Source: Pleodorina starrii | Lineage: Eukaryota > Chlorophyta > Chlorophyceae > Chlamydomonadales > Volvocaceae | Assembly: GCA_030267565.1 (NCBI GenBank) | Contig: BRXU01000001.1 | Location: forward strand, 2,480,001 to 2,544,000 | Direction: 5' to 3' | Length of the DNA stretch: 64,000 nt | Shown: positions 25,718 through 38,600 of the stretch, in pieces | How the letters are laid out: each line of letters opens with the position of its first letter | How positions within the stretch are numbered: position 1 is the stretch's first letter | The notes under the pieces: generated by a model | Database searches by the model: none | What the model saw: only the letters and a program-made list of their open reading frames with translations | Told to the model about the DNA's origin: nothing | Made by a program: the position numbers and the translations under genes

Positions 25718-26801
25718 CACGTGAGGCCGAGGCCGGGACGACGTTCACGTGAGGGCAGGCAGCTAGGATGGGTGGGGTTTTCCCGCCCACCCGCGGGGGT
25801 GTTATTGGGTCAGCATTAGGGAAAGCTTAGGGTTTCGCTTGGCTGGTAGACGCCATAGCGGAGGAAAGGCGCTTGGCTGGGGATGTGGTCTGACGGGTGC
25901 GAGCGACACCCGTCGCCAGGGCCGCGAGGTCACGTCAGGTCGCCCATGTCACCAGCCCCCGTCTTTTTCCCCTCTTGTCAGGCTGCAAAACTCGCCGACG
26001 ACGGCGGTGGCGGATCCGCCGTTCTCGAACGTGGCAGCCGCGAGTGCGCAAGTCGGAGCTGTTACGCGGAAAAGGTGGTCGGGCGGTGGCGGCGCTTGCC
26101 GCTTGCGTGGCGATAGTCAAGGCGGGGTTTTGCTGGGCGCCGCGTGCGAAAACTGGAGGCGCGGTGAATTCGGCACCGCGACCAGCAAAAACCCGAGCTG
26201 CTAATCGACGTGGTTCACAGTCACAGGCTTTTGCCAACACGTGACTAGGGCCGGGGGACAGCCTCTCGGCGGCGACTGGTAGACCGCAAGGCAGCGATGC
26301 GCAGGGGGCGCACCTGAAACCTTGCCGAGGCCGACCCCGAAGCACCGATCTGCGCCGGGTCCACAAGGTCGTCTTTCGTCCGCGCTCTCCTCGTGATGGT
26401 GGCCAGCCGGGGTGAGGTGGCCGAGGCACGGCAGAAAACGCGACCGCGACCGCGAGCACCAGCTGCCCGGTTCGCCGAACCAACCGGCCGCTGCTGGACA
26501 AATGACATGACTGGAGAGTTGAAAACAGGTCACAGCAGCGACACAGAGCAGGGGCGGTCTAGAAAGCTCAATCGTATACAACACCAGAAGTCGAAAACTA
26601 TGAATCGCCCATCAACGACATATGGAAGGTTATTTATGGCATTCAATTCTAAAGAGACCGATGGAACCAAAGAGGCGCCGGACGCGTTGCCTTAGTGAGC
26701 TGTTTCGATTAAAATGCAATCCCGTAGCGTTGCTGTACCTTGTCAGTTGCCAGTTAATATAAAAGTAAAAATAGTATCAGTATGTTTAACTTCCATTCGC
26801 G
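25718..26801. promoter_or_regulatory. Divergent intergenic region between DUF1997 and mTERF-like genes
   Basis: The two genes are transcribed away from each other with 1.08 kb between start codons. The part nearest the plus-strand gene, 26510-26800, is markedly AT-rich compared with the rest of the window. No discrete control element can be named. Confidence 0.4.
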
Positions 26802-28633
26802 ATGTTGATACGGTGCGGCGCAAGGCTCGTTCCGGTGCAAGTGCGCCGGCAGGCCACGAAATCCTGCGCACACCATGCACCCGGGCCGGCCCGCTCTCGC
26901 CACACCTTACTTGTCACAAGAAGCCATGATGGCGCCGTCGAAGTCATCCGAGCAGCGATACCGGGCATCCCGGACACAGCCCTCCGGCAGGCCATGGACG
27001 ACTACCCCGACCTCGCCGAGGTTGACCAGGAGCACGTCGCGATGTGGCTGGCCGCCGCGAACTCCCTGCTAAAACTCACGGCCGACGAAGTTCAGGTAAC
27101 TTCTGCCGGGCAATTGGGCGGCTTGGGCGGCGGCGGTCCCAACCGGAAAAAGAAGCACATGTCAAAGCCAGCGGGCCGCCTCTCCCCCTTCCCCCCAGGG
27201 CGCAGCCAGCCTAGCCCCCGGCGTGTCCCGATTGCCCCAAAGCTCCGACTAGGTCCGTTCGGCGCAACCTCCTACTCCATCCCCTCACTGCCGGGTCAAG
27301 CCGCCACACGCCGACCCCGCCCGCGTTGGCACCGTCCCGTGGGTCCGTCCCTCGGAACCACCTGCTGTCCCCCTGTCCGCTTTCCCCCATGCCGGCCGGA
27401 ACCTCTCCCGCGCAGCCAAACGCCGAACGCCCACACTCCTCCCTACGTTGCTCCGCTGCGGTATCGTTTTCCTTGCCTTCCCCCCTGCACCTCTCCAGCC
27501 CCCCCGCTCTCCACCGGTCTCACCGTCCCTCTGTGGTCATATGCCGTAGCCCTCTCCAGGCCCGCGCCCCCCTCCGGGGCCCGCCGCCTCCGCCAACCTC
27601 AATCTCCACCCGTACCTCCCGCCTTCCGTCCTCAATCCCATCCCCACCCGCTCCACACAGGCCTGCGTCCGGCAGCAGCCCTGGTTGCTGCTGTCAGACC
27701 TTGCGGTGATCAAGTCGCTGGTTCGAGCCCTGACCCGAGTATTATCGGTGGAAGAGGGGCAGGTAGGCTGTGCAGAGCAGCAGCGGAGGGCGACGGCCAA
27801 CGGTATCGAAACGGGGGGGGGGAAGGGAGGGGTGCTGCGAAACTCTGTTGCTGACGCACGCGCCGGCGTGGGCCCCCGCGCCCCCTAATGTCGTACAGGT
27901 TGCGCGCATGGCGCTGTCGTACCCTGACGTACTGGAACTGGAACCCATGAGCCTCATGGAGCAGCTCGTGTACGTCAGCAATACGACCGGCATGTCGTAC
28001 GACGCTGTCGTACAGCTCACGCTCGGCTGCCCCGCCATCGCGCTGGCGGAGCCGCGTGACGTCATCCGCGCCTGGGCTGATGTACGATCATGCTGCTGTC
28101 GCGGAGAGGTCGTAGCGGCGGCGGAGCGCGGCCGCGACGGCGGCTGGGGCTCCAGGGGCGAGAGCGAGAGGGGCGAGGGCGAGGGGGCGGAGGAGGAGGG
28201 TGATGCGGTAGACACGGAGGTGGCGCGGGTACTGGCAGCGCGGCCGGGGCTGCTGATCATGAGCGGGGAGGAAATACGGAGGGAGCTAGCGGCGGCGCCG
28301 CCGCCGCAGTCGCCGCCGCCGGCGGCAGCGGCGCCGACGGCGGTGACACGGGCAGCAGCATCGGCGGCGGCGCGGGCGCGGGCGGAGCCGGAGGTGCGGA
28401 CGCGGATGCGGGCGGCAGCGGGGGGGAGGCCGGCGGAGCCGACGGCAGAAGATGGGGCGGCGGCGGGGTCGGAGCGGGAATCGCCGCCGCCGCCGCCTGT
28501 GGCGGCGGCACCGTCGCCGTCACCGTTGCTGCGGCCGCGGGCGGCAGCCGTGAGGAGAAGGGCGCCGAGGGGGAGCAGCACTGGCGGCGGTGGTGGTGGT
28601 GGCGGTGGTGGCGGTGACGCCAGCCCGCAGTGA
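26802..28633 (+). CDS. Probable organelle-targeted mTERF-repeat-like protein
   Basis: Exons 26802-27095, 27661-27762 and 27899-28633 join in phase 0 and give 376 residues. The N-terminus, MLIRCGARLVPVQVRR, is rich in Arg and lacks acidic residues, as expected of a mitochondrial or plastid presequence. The body has helical repeats of roughly 30 residues of the type seen in mTERF proteins: LLLSDLAVIKSLVRALTR, then ALSYPDVLELEPMSLMEQLV, then VARVLAARPGLLIMSGEEI. mTERF proteins bind organelle nucleic acids. After about residue 260 the protein is almost all Ala, Pro, Arg and Gly. The repeat assignment is by eye and could be another algal helical-repeat family. The exon structure is well supported. 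A TGTAA lies at 28652-28656, very close to the stop. Confidence 0.55.
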
Positions 28634-29689
28634 CGGCGGCGAGTGTGTGCATGTAACGAAAGAGGGGTCCAGGGGGGGGTGGCGCTCGGCCGGTCGGCCG
28701 CCCATGCGCGTGACCCGTCAGGTCTGCAGCTGCGGTGCAAAGCGGTGCGGGGGCGGGGGCGGAGCCGGGTCGCGGAACGGACAATGCCGCCCGCACGGAC
28801 GGACGGACGGACGGACCCAGCAGCGGTGCACCGGGGGGGGGGGTGCGGGGTCGGCGTGTGCTGTGTGGACGGAATGCGGCTCCTGGGGGTGGTTGGTTCG
28901 TTGGTTGTTTCTGTTGGACGGGACTCTACCGGGGTGGTACGGGATACGGGGTACGGGGGCGCCGGCGATTAACGGTCAAAACGGCCGCCGGGCCCCCGGC
29001 ATTCTCCGTTGGTGCTTCTGTCGTCGGCGCTTCCCCCTCAATGGGAGGGGTGGCAAATGAGCACAGGTGGTGGGTGTGGTGGTGGTGAGTGTGGGTGTGA
29101 CTTGAATTGAATCATCGTGCATCACAATGAGACGACGCGAGCGGTGGTACCTTCCGGCGGCGAGGCGTCGCTTGCGGCGGTACCCTACCGGGCGTCCGTA
29201 GGTCTTGCTGCTGTTGCAAAGGGATGGCAACAGACCCAGGCGGGTGGAACGTGTTGATGTGCCAAAAAACCGGGTGGGGCGCGCAAGACCAGATGGGCCG
29301 ATGAGCGGCGACGCCGTCACGTCGATGCGCCGCCCCACCCTCCGGCAGCGTCATCACCTCCTCCTCACCATCATCACCATCATCACCATCATCATCAAAT
29401 CAAACGAACCAAGGATTCCAACAGCCCAGCCAAGAGTGGCCACGTCCTCTTAAAGTAAAAAGCGCTGCTGCTCCCGCCGTCCACCTCACCGTTCACGGGC
29501 TCCGGCGTACCGTATACGTGGATAACCCCCCCTCCACCTCTCCATGGCCCTGGCCGTGGCCGTGCCGGCTGCACCAATACACCCCCCCTCGCCCCCATAC
29601 ACACACGCACACATACATACACACATAGCTACACACACATATACACACACGGACACAGGGTGCCCCACGTGAATTGGGACGGACAACCG
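28634..29689. other. Convergent intergenic region, mTERF-like and SDR-MDR 3' ends
   Basis: No gene is seen. It contains CAT/ATC trinucleotide runs near 29360-29400, a CA-rich run at 29590-29655, and a reverse copy of repeat family B at about 29489-29531. Confidence 0.5.
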
Positions 29690-32600
29690 CTACAGCCGCG
29701 CCGACGGCACCAGCGCCGCCGCCTCCGGCTGCTGCTGCTGCGGCGGCGGCGGCAGGCTGTCCGGTATCTGCACCACCACCTTCCCCACGCTCCGGCCGCT
29801 GTGCAAGTGGTCCACTGCGTCAAACACGGACTGCACCCCCACAAAGACCCGCGGGTCGATGGCGACTCGCAGCTTGCCCGCCTCCCACACGGCCACGAGA
29901 CGAGACAGGTGGGCGCGGAACAGCGGAGCGTAGCTGAGGACCGGGGGGTGGAGTAGCGTGGAGTACGAGTGACAGATTGGGGGTGGAGGGGAGGGGCAAG
30001 GGTGAGGGGAGACGCGGGAGCGAATTGCAAAGAAACTGAAGACACCGACACATCGGGAGGTCGCGAGGTTGCCTGCCATGTCCCTCTCCCCCCCCCAACT
30101 GGGTATTCGGGGGGAGGCGCGCTGCGATCTGACCACACGGGGTTTTTGCTTCAACGCGACCCGAAGGCAGGGGTTGGGCCGTTTGGCAAAAAACCCAAAC
30201 AACCCCCATCCGCTGTCACCAACACACCCACAGTCCCACACCCACACCCACGCGTAGGTTCAGCTCTGCAAAACACGCTGCTACCCCCCTTAATCCCCCG
30301 CCACACAATACACACAATACACACACGCCCCGCACCCACCGAAGCAGGAAGAAGCCCACCGCAGCGGCGCTCTTCCACAGCAGCTTCTCCGCCAGGCCGG
30401 GGTACGACCCAGGTGCCCAACCGCTGCCGTACGATGACATCATGCCGATGATCACCAACCGCCCGCGCGGCGCCAGCGCATCGACTGCCGTACTGAACAT
30501 CTCCCCGCCCACGCTCTCGTACACCACGTCCACGCCAGTCGGAAATTCCGCCTTCAGGACGGCCTTGACCGATTCGCGGCTGTAGTCGATGACGCGGTCG
30601 GCCCCCAGCGCCTGATCAGGCAACCCGGCGGGAAGGGAAGGGCAGGAGAGGGGAGGGAAAGGGAAAGGGAGGGACGAGAAATGGAGGGAAGGGGATAGAG
30701 TACAACAGTTAAAAAGGTATGTGAAATGTGCTGCCAAGTTAACCAACAACAACAACAAGGGAGGGAGGGAGGGAGGGAGGGAGGGCGACCAAGGCAGCGA
30801 AGGGACTTAGGGAGGGACTCGTAACGGCGGCACCGATGTGGCATCAACATCGGCAAGCCAAGCGAAGGAAGCGAACCGAACGAAGCGGAGACCCATCCCA
30901 GCCGCCAATCACGGGGGACCCGGTACGGCATGTGTTTCATCCGTCTGTCTGTCCGTGTCCCCCGCTTCACCCTTTTCTCCGCCACGTGCGCCGATACCGG
31001 TACCCCCGTGTGTGTGCCGACAGCCTAATTAGGCTATCCTGCAGCCCCCCCAGTTTTCCCCCCAATCCCCCTTATAGCCAATTTACATGACACGTTACGT
31101 TACCACACGTTTACATGTTAAGTGGCAGGCCCAAACAAATCCCGATTTACATGGGCTGTTTTGGGGACGTTATCTCTGTTGGCGCGAGGTCCGTACACAC
31201 TATGTTTTGATGCGGTAACGTCAAAGCGCCCATGCCATATCACTCCAGCACGATGTTAAACCATTAGGACGAAGCCTGCGAGCGTCGTTGCCCATAATGG
31301 AACCCGACGCGCCGAGGTCGGCCTCTTCGCGCGAGAGCTCGTTCTCAGAGTACGCCAAGCCCTCCATGGCGGTCTCATCGCGCTCATTGTTTGCATATTG
31401 ATTATGCTAAAGTTGTGCGGCGTCGGCGAGCGGCTGCGACCGCGGAAGACCCTGCGCGGCGTCGGCATGGCTCTCGATCGGAAGCTCGGCCTGACCGACC
31501 ACTGAGTCTTGTCGAGAAGCAGCAGCGCCTTGTCAAGATCCATGTTGACTTTATGCAGAACTAGCCGGCAGCGAAACTCATTCGGGAGTGCCGAGCTGCC
31601 GACCGTGGTGAGGGACCGGTGCGCTTGTAGGTCGTACTATTTTGGAAAATAGTACGGCACGCATTCTCCAGCGCTGTTCCCGCGCACTTATCATAAAAGG
31701 TATTCACATACCTGCCTGGCCTTATATCGGTTCGTTATATGTGCCCCAGCAGCTTTGGTCACTTAGGCAGCTAGTCATAAATGGATATGACCACGCAATT
31801 CTCTGAGCGAATACGCGTAGCACGGGATTGCATTAAACAAGCAGAGGACATCAAAGCCGTGCGTGATATAGCACTCTTCGAGCTCGCGCGCCATGTTGCA
31901 GATTTGAAAGTCAATTCGGTGATAGATGATGACGACGCGATACTCAGCATGACACGTGGGAGCCTTGATGCCTGGCTTGAGCATAGTGCATCGGAGCAGT
32001 GCTCTGCTGCCGCTGCGCTTGTGCCCGTTGCCCTTCGTCATGTACCGGTAGTATGTTTGGCGAGAAGTTCGCAGTGGGAACGCGATGGAGATCGCCGACG
32101 ATAAGTACCGCTGAACCGCCAAACAAACACGAAAAGGCGAGAAAACAACGGGGACAATGCTACGGGGAGCTGATGTCGTACTTTCATCACTTTCGGGTGG
32201 CCAAAGTACGGCGCATGGTTTACATGGTTTACAAGGTGTACGGCGCAGCTGTCTTCTTGTACGTATGCCTTGATTGACTTTGCAGACGGTGCATACTTTC
32301 CAAGCATGCAATGTGTCTCCGATTTTCGTTAAGTCCAACCCGGCAGAAACATGAGCTCCGATCAGCGGTTCAGCGGTACTTATTTCTGCGCGGCATAGTT
32401 TCAGTCATATGTAAACGCAGCCTACGTTTGGCGAGAAGTTCGCAGTGGGAACGCGATGGAGATCGCCGAGCGCTTGTTATACCAAGTATATGACATAACT
32501 GAACGATTGGTCTTGAAGGAAATCAAAACTATGCTAAAATGAGGTTGTACTGGCTGTAAAGGGGCGAGGGATCAACGTTTGGTCAATTTACACACACCCC

Positions 32601-35600
32601 CTGGGGCCACGTTAGACTTTTTGGCCACGTAACGTGTAACGGACCCGTTACCACATGCGAACTGACCACGTTTCCTGTAAAGTGATAACGTAACGTGTCC
32701 CGCATCCATCTCCATCTCCTCCCCCACACCCCCCCCCCCACTGCCCTTGCCCCCGCCTGTCCTGTCGCCTGTCCGGTCTTCTCGTGTCCGCTATATCCCT
32801 GTCCAGGCCCCTTTCTTCCCCCCCCCCCACCCCGGCCGCATGCCTAGCACCAACACACACACACCCTGCCCTGCCCCTGCCCTGCCCCTGCCCCTGCCCC
32901 TGCCCCTGCCCCTGCCCCTGCCCCTGCCCCTGCCCCTGCCCCTGCCCCTGCCCCTGCCCCTGCCCCTGCCCCTGCCCCTGCCCCTGCCCCTGCCCCTGCC
33001 CCTGCCCCTGCCCCTGCCCCTGCCCCTGCCCTGCCCCCGCCCCTGCCCCTGCTCTGCTCTGCTCCTGCCCGAATGCCACCGCGTAGTACCCGCCCTCCCC
33101 CATGCACTGCCCTTCCCTGCACTTCTTGCCCGGCATCACCCCTGCGATCTTGCCATCGCGGGGTACCCCTCATGCATGTGGGTACCTCGCGCAGCCGGTG
33201 CGGTGGGGAACCAACACGTTGGCCCGCCCCCGGTCTGCATCCCCTTCCTCCTCCCCACCCCCATTTCACCTCTCCGTCTGGTTTCCCTCCTCCCGACCCG
33301 CCGATTCCTTCCCCCGACACGCCCTGCCCCCTGCCACCCTCGCCAGCCGACATCGCGTCGCCCCTGCCCCCCTCCCATCCTGCCGTCGTTCTCCCCTCTC
33401 TTCGACTTCGCCCATGCCCCTATGCCTCCTCGCCCTTCTCCCCTACCCCGCGATCCGTTCCTCTTGCCTCCAGCCGCTGTCCCTTTGCCGTTCTCCTTGC
33501 CGTTCTCCTTGCCGTTCTGCCTTTCCCTTTGCCCTTTCTTCTCTGCCTTTCGCCGCCCTGCCGTCGTACTTTTTGCCCTTCCGTATCCCTTTCTTATCTG
33601 CCCCGCTCTCCCACCCCGCCCTCTTTTGCGCCGCGTCGCCGCCCCAGCTCGTTCGTGGGTTTCAGTGTGTTTTTGCCTTGCTTGCCTGCCTGTTCGCTCC
33701 TTGCCTCGCTGACATTGCCGTTCACCATTGCCGTTACTCACCTGGGTTTACTCACCCGGGTGAGTAAACCATCGTTCCTTTTTGTGCTGTCCGGGCTGTG
33801 TGTCTGTGTTGGTCTCGTGCTGTCGTGTGCCAGTCCGTCTGAGGTTGGTCGGCGGCGACGCGGCCGCGCGCTCGTTTTATTTCTGCTGTAGATATCAGGT
33901 AATCCTCAGGTAATATTCCAGGGAACTGCGTTGCGTTCCCTCGCCCCGGGCCGTTCTTATTACCCCTTACGTAATGATGTACACGAGGGCGTGGGGACAC
34001 CGCCTCCTCAAACCCCCACCACACCCAAACACATCTCACACATTTCCCCTCTTCATGTGTGTACGACAGACACACCCACAGCCTCACCTGCAGCAGACGG
34101 GCCTTATCCGGCCCCCCGCATGTGGCCACCACCCGGCACCCCGCCGCCTTGGCCAGCTGTACGGCAAACTGGCCTTTGGAACCAACGAAAACGGAATGGG
34201 CGGCAGCGGGGAGGAAGTTGGACGACAGCAGTGAGGGAGGGAGGAATGGAGTGAGGGAGGGACGAATGAGCGGAAGAGGCACCGGTGGCAGTGTCTGGTC
34301 TGGTGGCAGCGTGCGTGTGTGAGTGTGTGTATGTGTGTGTGTGTGTGGTCACTACTTGCCGTATTCCGCCCCGGCTGCGGCCCCCTCCCCCTTTCCCCCC
34401 CCCCCCAAGGCAGCTCACCAGTCCCCCCCGCCGCCGCCGTCACCAGCACCGTCTCCCCCGCCCGGATACGACCCGCCTCCTCCAGGGCTATGGACGCGGT
34501 GAGACCGCTGGGGTGGCGGGGGCAGGGGGTCGGGGGGGATGGGGTGGGATGGTGGGGGACGGCGTGAGGGAGGGGTGCGGGTGGGGTTGGGGGGGTAAGA
34601 CGCAGCTAAGGGACGGAGACGGTCGGAAAGCCGATTTGCAAAGTGGCTTGTTGGTTGGGGCTCGAAGGCCTTCAAACCTGGACAGCCCTCTCGGGCCCTC
34701 GTGGACACACACACACACAAAGAAAAACAACCCAAAACACAGAAACACACCTCTCTCCCCACCCCCCCCCCCCCCTCAAACCCCCCTCCCCCAACCCCAC
34801 CTGGTGAGCAGCGCCACCAGTTCGGGAGCGACCCGCGGGACGGGCAGGGCGGTGCGGGCCGGCTCCATGCCGTACTCGGAGAAACTGCCGTACGACAGAG
34901 CGGCCACGCAGTCGCCTGGCGCAAAGTCCTTGACGCCTACGAGTGTGTGTGTGAGTGTGTGTGTGTGTGTGGGAGGTACGATACGGGGGGTCATCCTCAT
35001 CGGGTTGGGGTGGGGTGGGGTGGGGTGGGGGGCGGCAATCCCCGGCTGAACCGCGGCTGTACGACAATGATCGGGCACGTGGATCCGGCTGTGGCTGCTG
35101 AATCTGCTGCTGCAGACCTGCAGCGGTCTTCCGCCTCCCCCCTCCCCCTCCCCCTGCCCCCGTTCTCCTTCCCCTTCCCCTTTCCCTTCCCAGGAACACC
35201 CAGCCTCCCTCCCTCCCTCCCCCTCTCCCTCACACCCGCTACGCTGATCCCACCTCCGCTCAGCCCCCCCGCTGCCTCCACCCCCCCCCCCCGGGGCTGC
35301 TCACCCTCCCCCACCGCCACCACCACACTGACGCTCTCAAAGCCCGCATCGAAGGGCAACTGAGACTCCGCCTCCGACCGACTGGAGTGGTACCTGAAAC
35401 ACACACACACGCATACACACATACACACACACACACAAACATGGCGTGGGCGGTGGGGTTTGTGCGTGTAATATTTACGTGTGTGTGCGGGGTTGGGTTG
35501 AGGTGGGGTGGGGAGGTGGGGAGGTGGGGTGGGAAGGTGGGGTGGGAAGGTGGGGTGGCGAGGTGGGGTGGGGGGGGGGGTGAAGGATGACGGTCTGAAA

Positions 35601-38600
35601 GGGGGAGGGAGTTACTTCGCCTCCTCCCTCCCCTCCCCTCCCCCCAGAGGGCTTCGCCTTTTCGGAGGACGTTTACAACCGCACCCCCCCCCCAACCCTC
35701 TCAACCCCCTACCCCCCCCCCCCACCTTCCTGAGCTGTAATTGATGTCGGATGCATTCACCCCCGCAAACACCCTCCGCACCAACAGCCGACCCGGGGGG
35801 GGCACCCGCAGGGGAGGCAGGGGTGCGGTCACACAGCGGGCGGCGGTGCGGAAGTTGGGGCTGAGGGAGGTGATCACGATCTGCGTGTGTGTGTGGGGGG
35901 GGGGGAGAGAGGGGGTTTGAAGAGTGAATTTGCAAGAATGAAACAAGGAGGAGGTAGGGAGGGAGGTAGGGAGGGGGAGGGAGAGAGAGATGGGGAAGAG
36001 TGCCCAGGGGGGCAATGGGGCCCTCACTTTGCTGTGTCCTCGACACTGCCCACGCAGCCTTTCCCCACTGAGTTCCGGGTCCGTTCGCTAACGCCGTCTC
36101 CGTCTCCGCTGCGATATCTTCTTTTTACCCCCCAACCCGCCCCACTGCCCCACCCCTCCCCTCCCACCTTCTTGTACTCCCCGGGCAGATCCCCGGAGGC
36201 CCACACCGCCATCGCCCGCCGCTGAGCCTCAGCAGCAGCAGCGGCAGCAGTAGCAGAGTCCGTCCGTCGGCCGCCCCCGCCCATGCCACCGCCGGCGCCG
36301 CCAATGACCTTGCCGCCCTGGCGCTTGTACGGCTGTACGATCTCGCCGTCCTGCCGTATAAGCACCACCGCACCGGACTGCACATGGTGGGGTTGGTGGG
36401 GGTGGCGGGAGGAGGGGGGTGGGGGTTTGGGGTCACGAAGACGCGCGGAGTGAGGAGGGAGGGAAGGAGGGAGGGAGGGAGGTTTGGGGAGGCGAGAGCG
36501 CCGCGTGTGTAAGGTGCTGAAGACCCGGGGGGGAGAGGGGGGTTGGTTCTCCCACATCGTGACAGTCGGAAATCAGTCGGGGACAGTCCGCATTCGGAAC
36601 CCACCCTGGGTTAGGGTCAGGATCCGGATCAGCTCCAGGTCACCGGAGAAGGCCTTTCTAGCCCCCTCCTCCCTTCTCCCCCCACCTCCACCCCACACAC
36701 ACGTCCCTCCGCTGCGGTATCTTCTTCCACCCCCCCCCACTTCCCCGAGCCTCCCCCGACACACACACACCCCATCCACACATATCCAACGCCTGCCTTG
36801 TATTCCTCGGCCTGCTGGGGCCCCTCGGGCAGCAGCATCGCCGCCGCCACTGCCGCCACGTAAGCGGGGGAGAGCAGTCGGATGTCGAGACTGCCCAACA
36901 TCTGGCGGGCTAGGGAGGGGTCCTTTGGGGTGGTGGTGGGGGGGGAAGGAAGGGGAGAGGGAAAGCGGCAACGGAGTGAGGGGGGGGGAAGGGGGTGCGG
37001 GGGTGGGGGTGGGGGCGGGGTTTGAGTGGCATGCGTTGCCATCGCTGGGGGCTGGTCGGGCTGTACAGAGGTGTGAGTGGTGGGGGAGGGGGCGGGCGGG
37101 CGGGCGCGACGTGTGGCCGAGGGTTTTAGGTTTTGTAGGGTGATGTGGACGGCAGGACGATTTAAAGGACCACACCGCTCCGTACCGACACAGATGACCG
37201 GCGGTGGGCACCGGGGGTGGATCCGTTCATAGGCGGAGGCGGAGGCGAACGGACCCTCCCTCGACGCACGGCGCAAACTAAAACCCTTAAACACTGAACC
37301 CCACACACACACGCGGCGGCGGCGACGACGGTGGGCCGGCGGCAGTGTCTCACATCGCATCGCAGCCCCCTCCCCCCCCCCACCTCTTTCCCCCCCCGGC
37401 ACCCACCTCCTTCACGAGGCGGGTGACAAGCGGCGTCTCCACAAACTCGGGACACAGCGCCATCAGCCTCACGGGCTCAGCTCGACCGGGGGGTGAGGTG
37501 AGGGCGCGGGTGCGGGCGGCGGATCGGACGAAGTGCGCCACCCCCGCCTTGGCGGCCGCGTACACCGGGGCCACCGGCATGGGGAACACAGCTGTGGGAG
37601 CGGAGGGCGTAGTAAAGGGGGGGGAGGAAGGGGGAGGAGGAGGAAGGGGAGGGAGGGAGGGGAGGTGGTGGGAGGCCAAGGGGGCCGACTGCGGGCGCCC
37701 TGCATAGTGTTTTTTGGGGGGGCCGGGGGCTGGGGGGGGGAGGAGTGTGTGTCAGGCACGGGGGCTGTGCCGGCGTGGGTGCACGGCCATGCACCCGGAC
37801 GCGACGGGTCTTTCGTCCGGCGCGGGTCTCCATTTCCCCCCACACCCCCCCACCCCGCACACCCACCTCCCGCCGACGCCACCGCCAAAATGGTGCCCCC
37901 TCCCGACATCAGCTCCGCCGCGATCCTGACGGGTGGGTAGAGACAAAGGGAGTGAGCGGGGGGTGGGGGGTGGGGTGAGAGGGGGGCGGGGGGTGGGAGG
38001 GTGGTGGTGGAGGTCGACACAGTCGGCCAAAGGGGCTGACAGAGGCTGACCACACCCGCCGCGTAGTCCTAGTACCGATAGGAGGGGGAGGAGGAGGAGG
38101 AGGAGGAGGAGGGCAGGCAGGTGGGGAAGGGGAGGGGGGAGAGGTGAGTGGCGACTGGCTCAGACGAGGCTCCGCAGCGGACCAGGCCAGGGGCGGGGCG
38201 GGGCGGGCCAGGGCGGGGCGGGGCGGGGCGGGGCGGGGCGGGAGGCTCGGAAGGAACGGCCGCCCGAACACCCCGAGCCCCGCCCCAAAAGCACAAAACA
38301 AGCGCGCCGACAGATTGTCCGTACGGCACTCACTTGATGCCGTACAGTACGGCAGTCAGATCCACGTCGAGCGTGGTCTGCCAGCCGGTATTGGCGGGGT
38401 CGAAGAAGGGCCCCCTCTCCCCGATACCCGCGTTGAGAACCACCAGCTGCCAGGGGAGTTGGCGGTTGGGGGTTGGCGGTTGAGAGTTGAGAAAGAAAAG
38501 AACCGCACGGAAGTTGGGAGTTGGGGGTCAACGATGGGACGAAGCGGAGGGACGAAGCGAAGCGAGGAGGTGCAGGTATGGGAAGGGACAGGGTCACGGG

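Noticed and set aside
27690..27740. B-box-like GGTTCGAGCCC suggesting a tRNA
   Set aside because: It lies in a well-supported coding exon of the mTERF-like gene, and no acceptor pairing or D-arm is visible.
31775..32338. 187-residue minus-strand ORF as a gene nested in the SDR-MDR intron
   Set aside because: No recognisable family; it overlaps the duplicated modules of the inserted element, so it is more likely a chance frame in the element.
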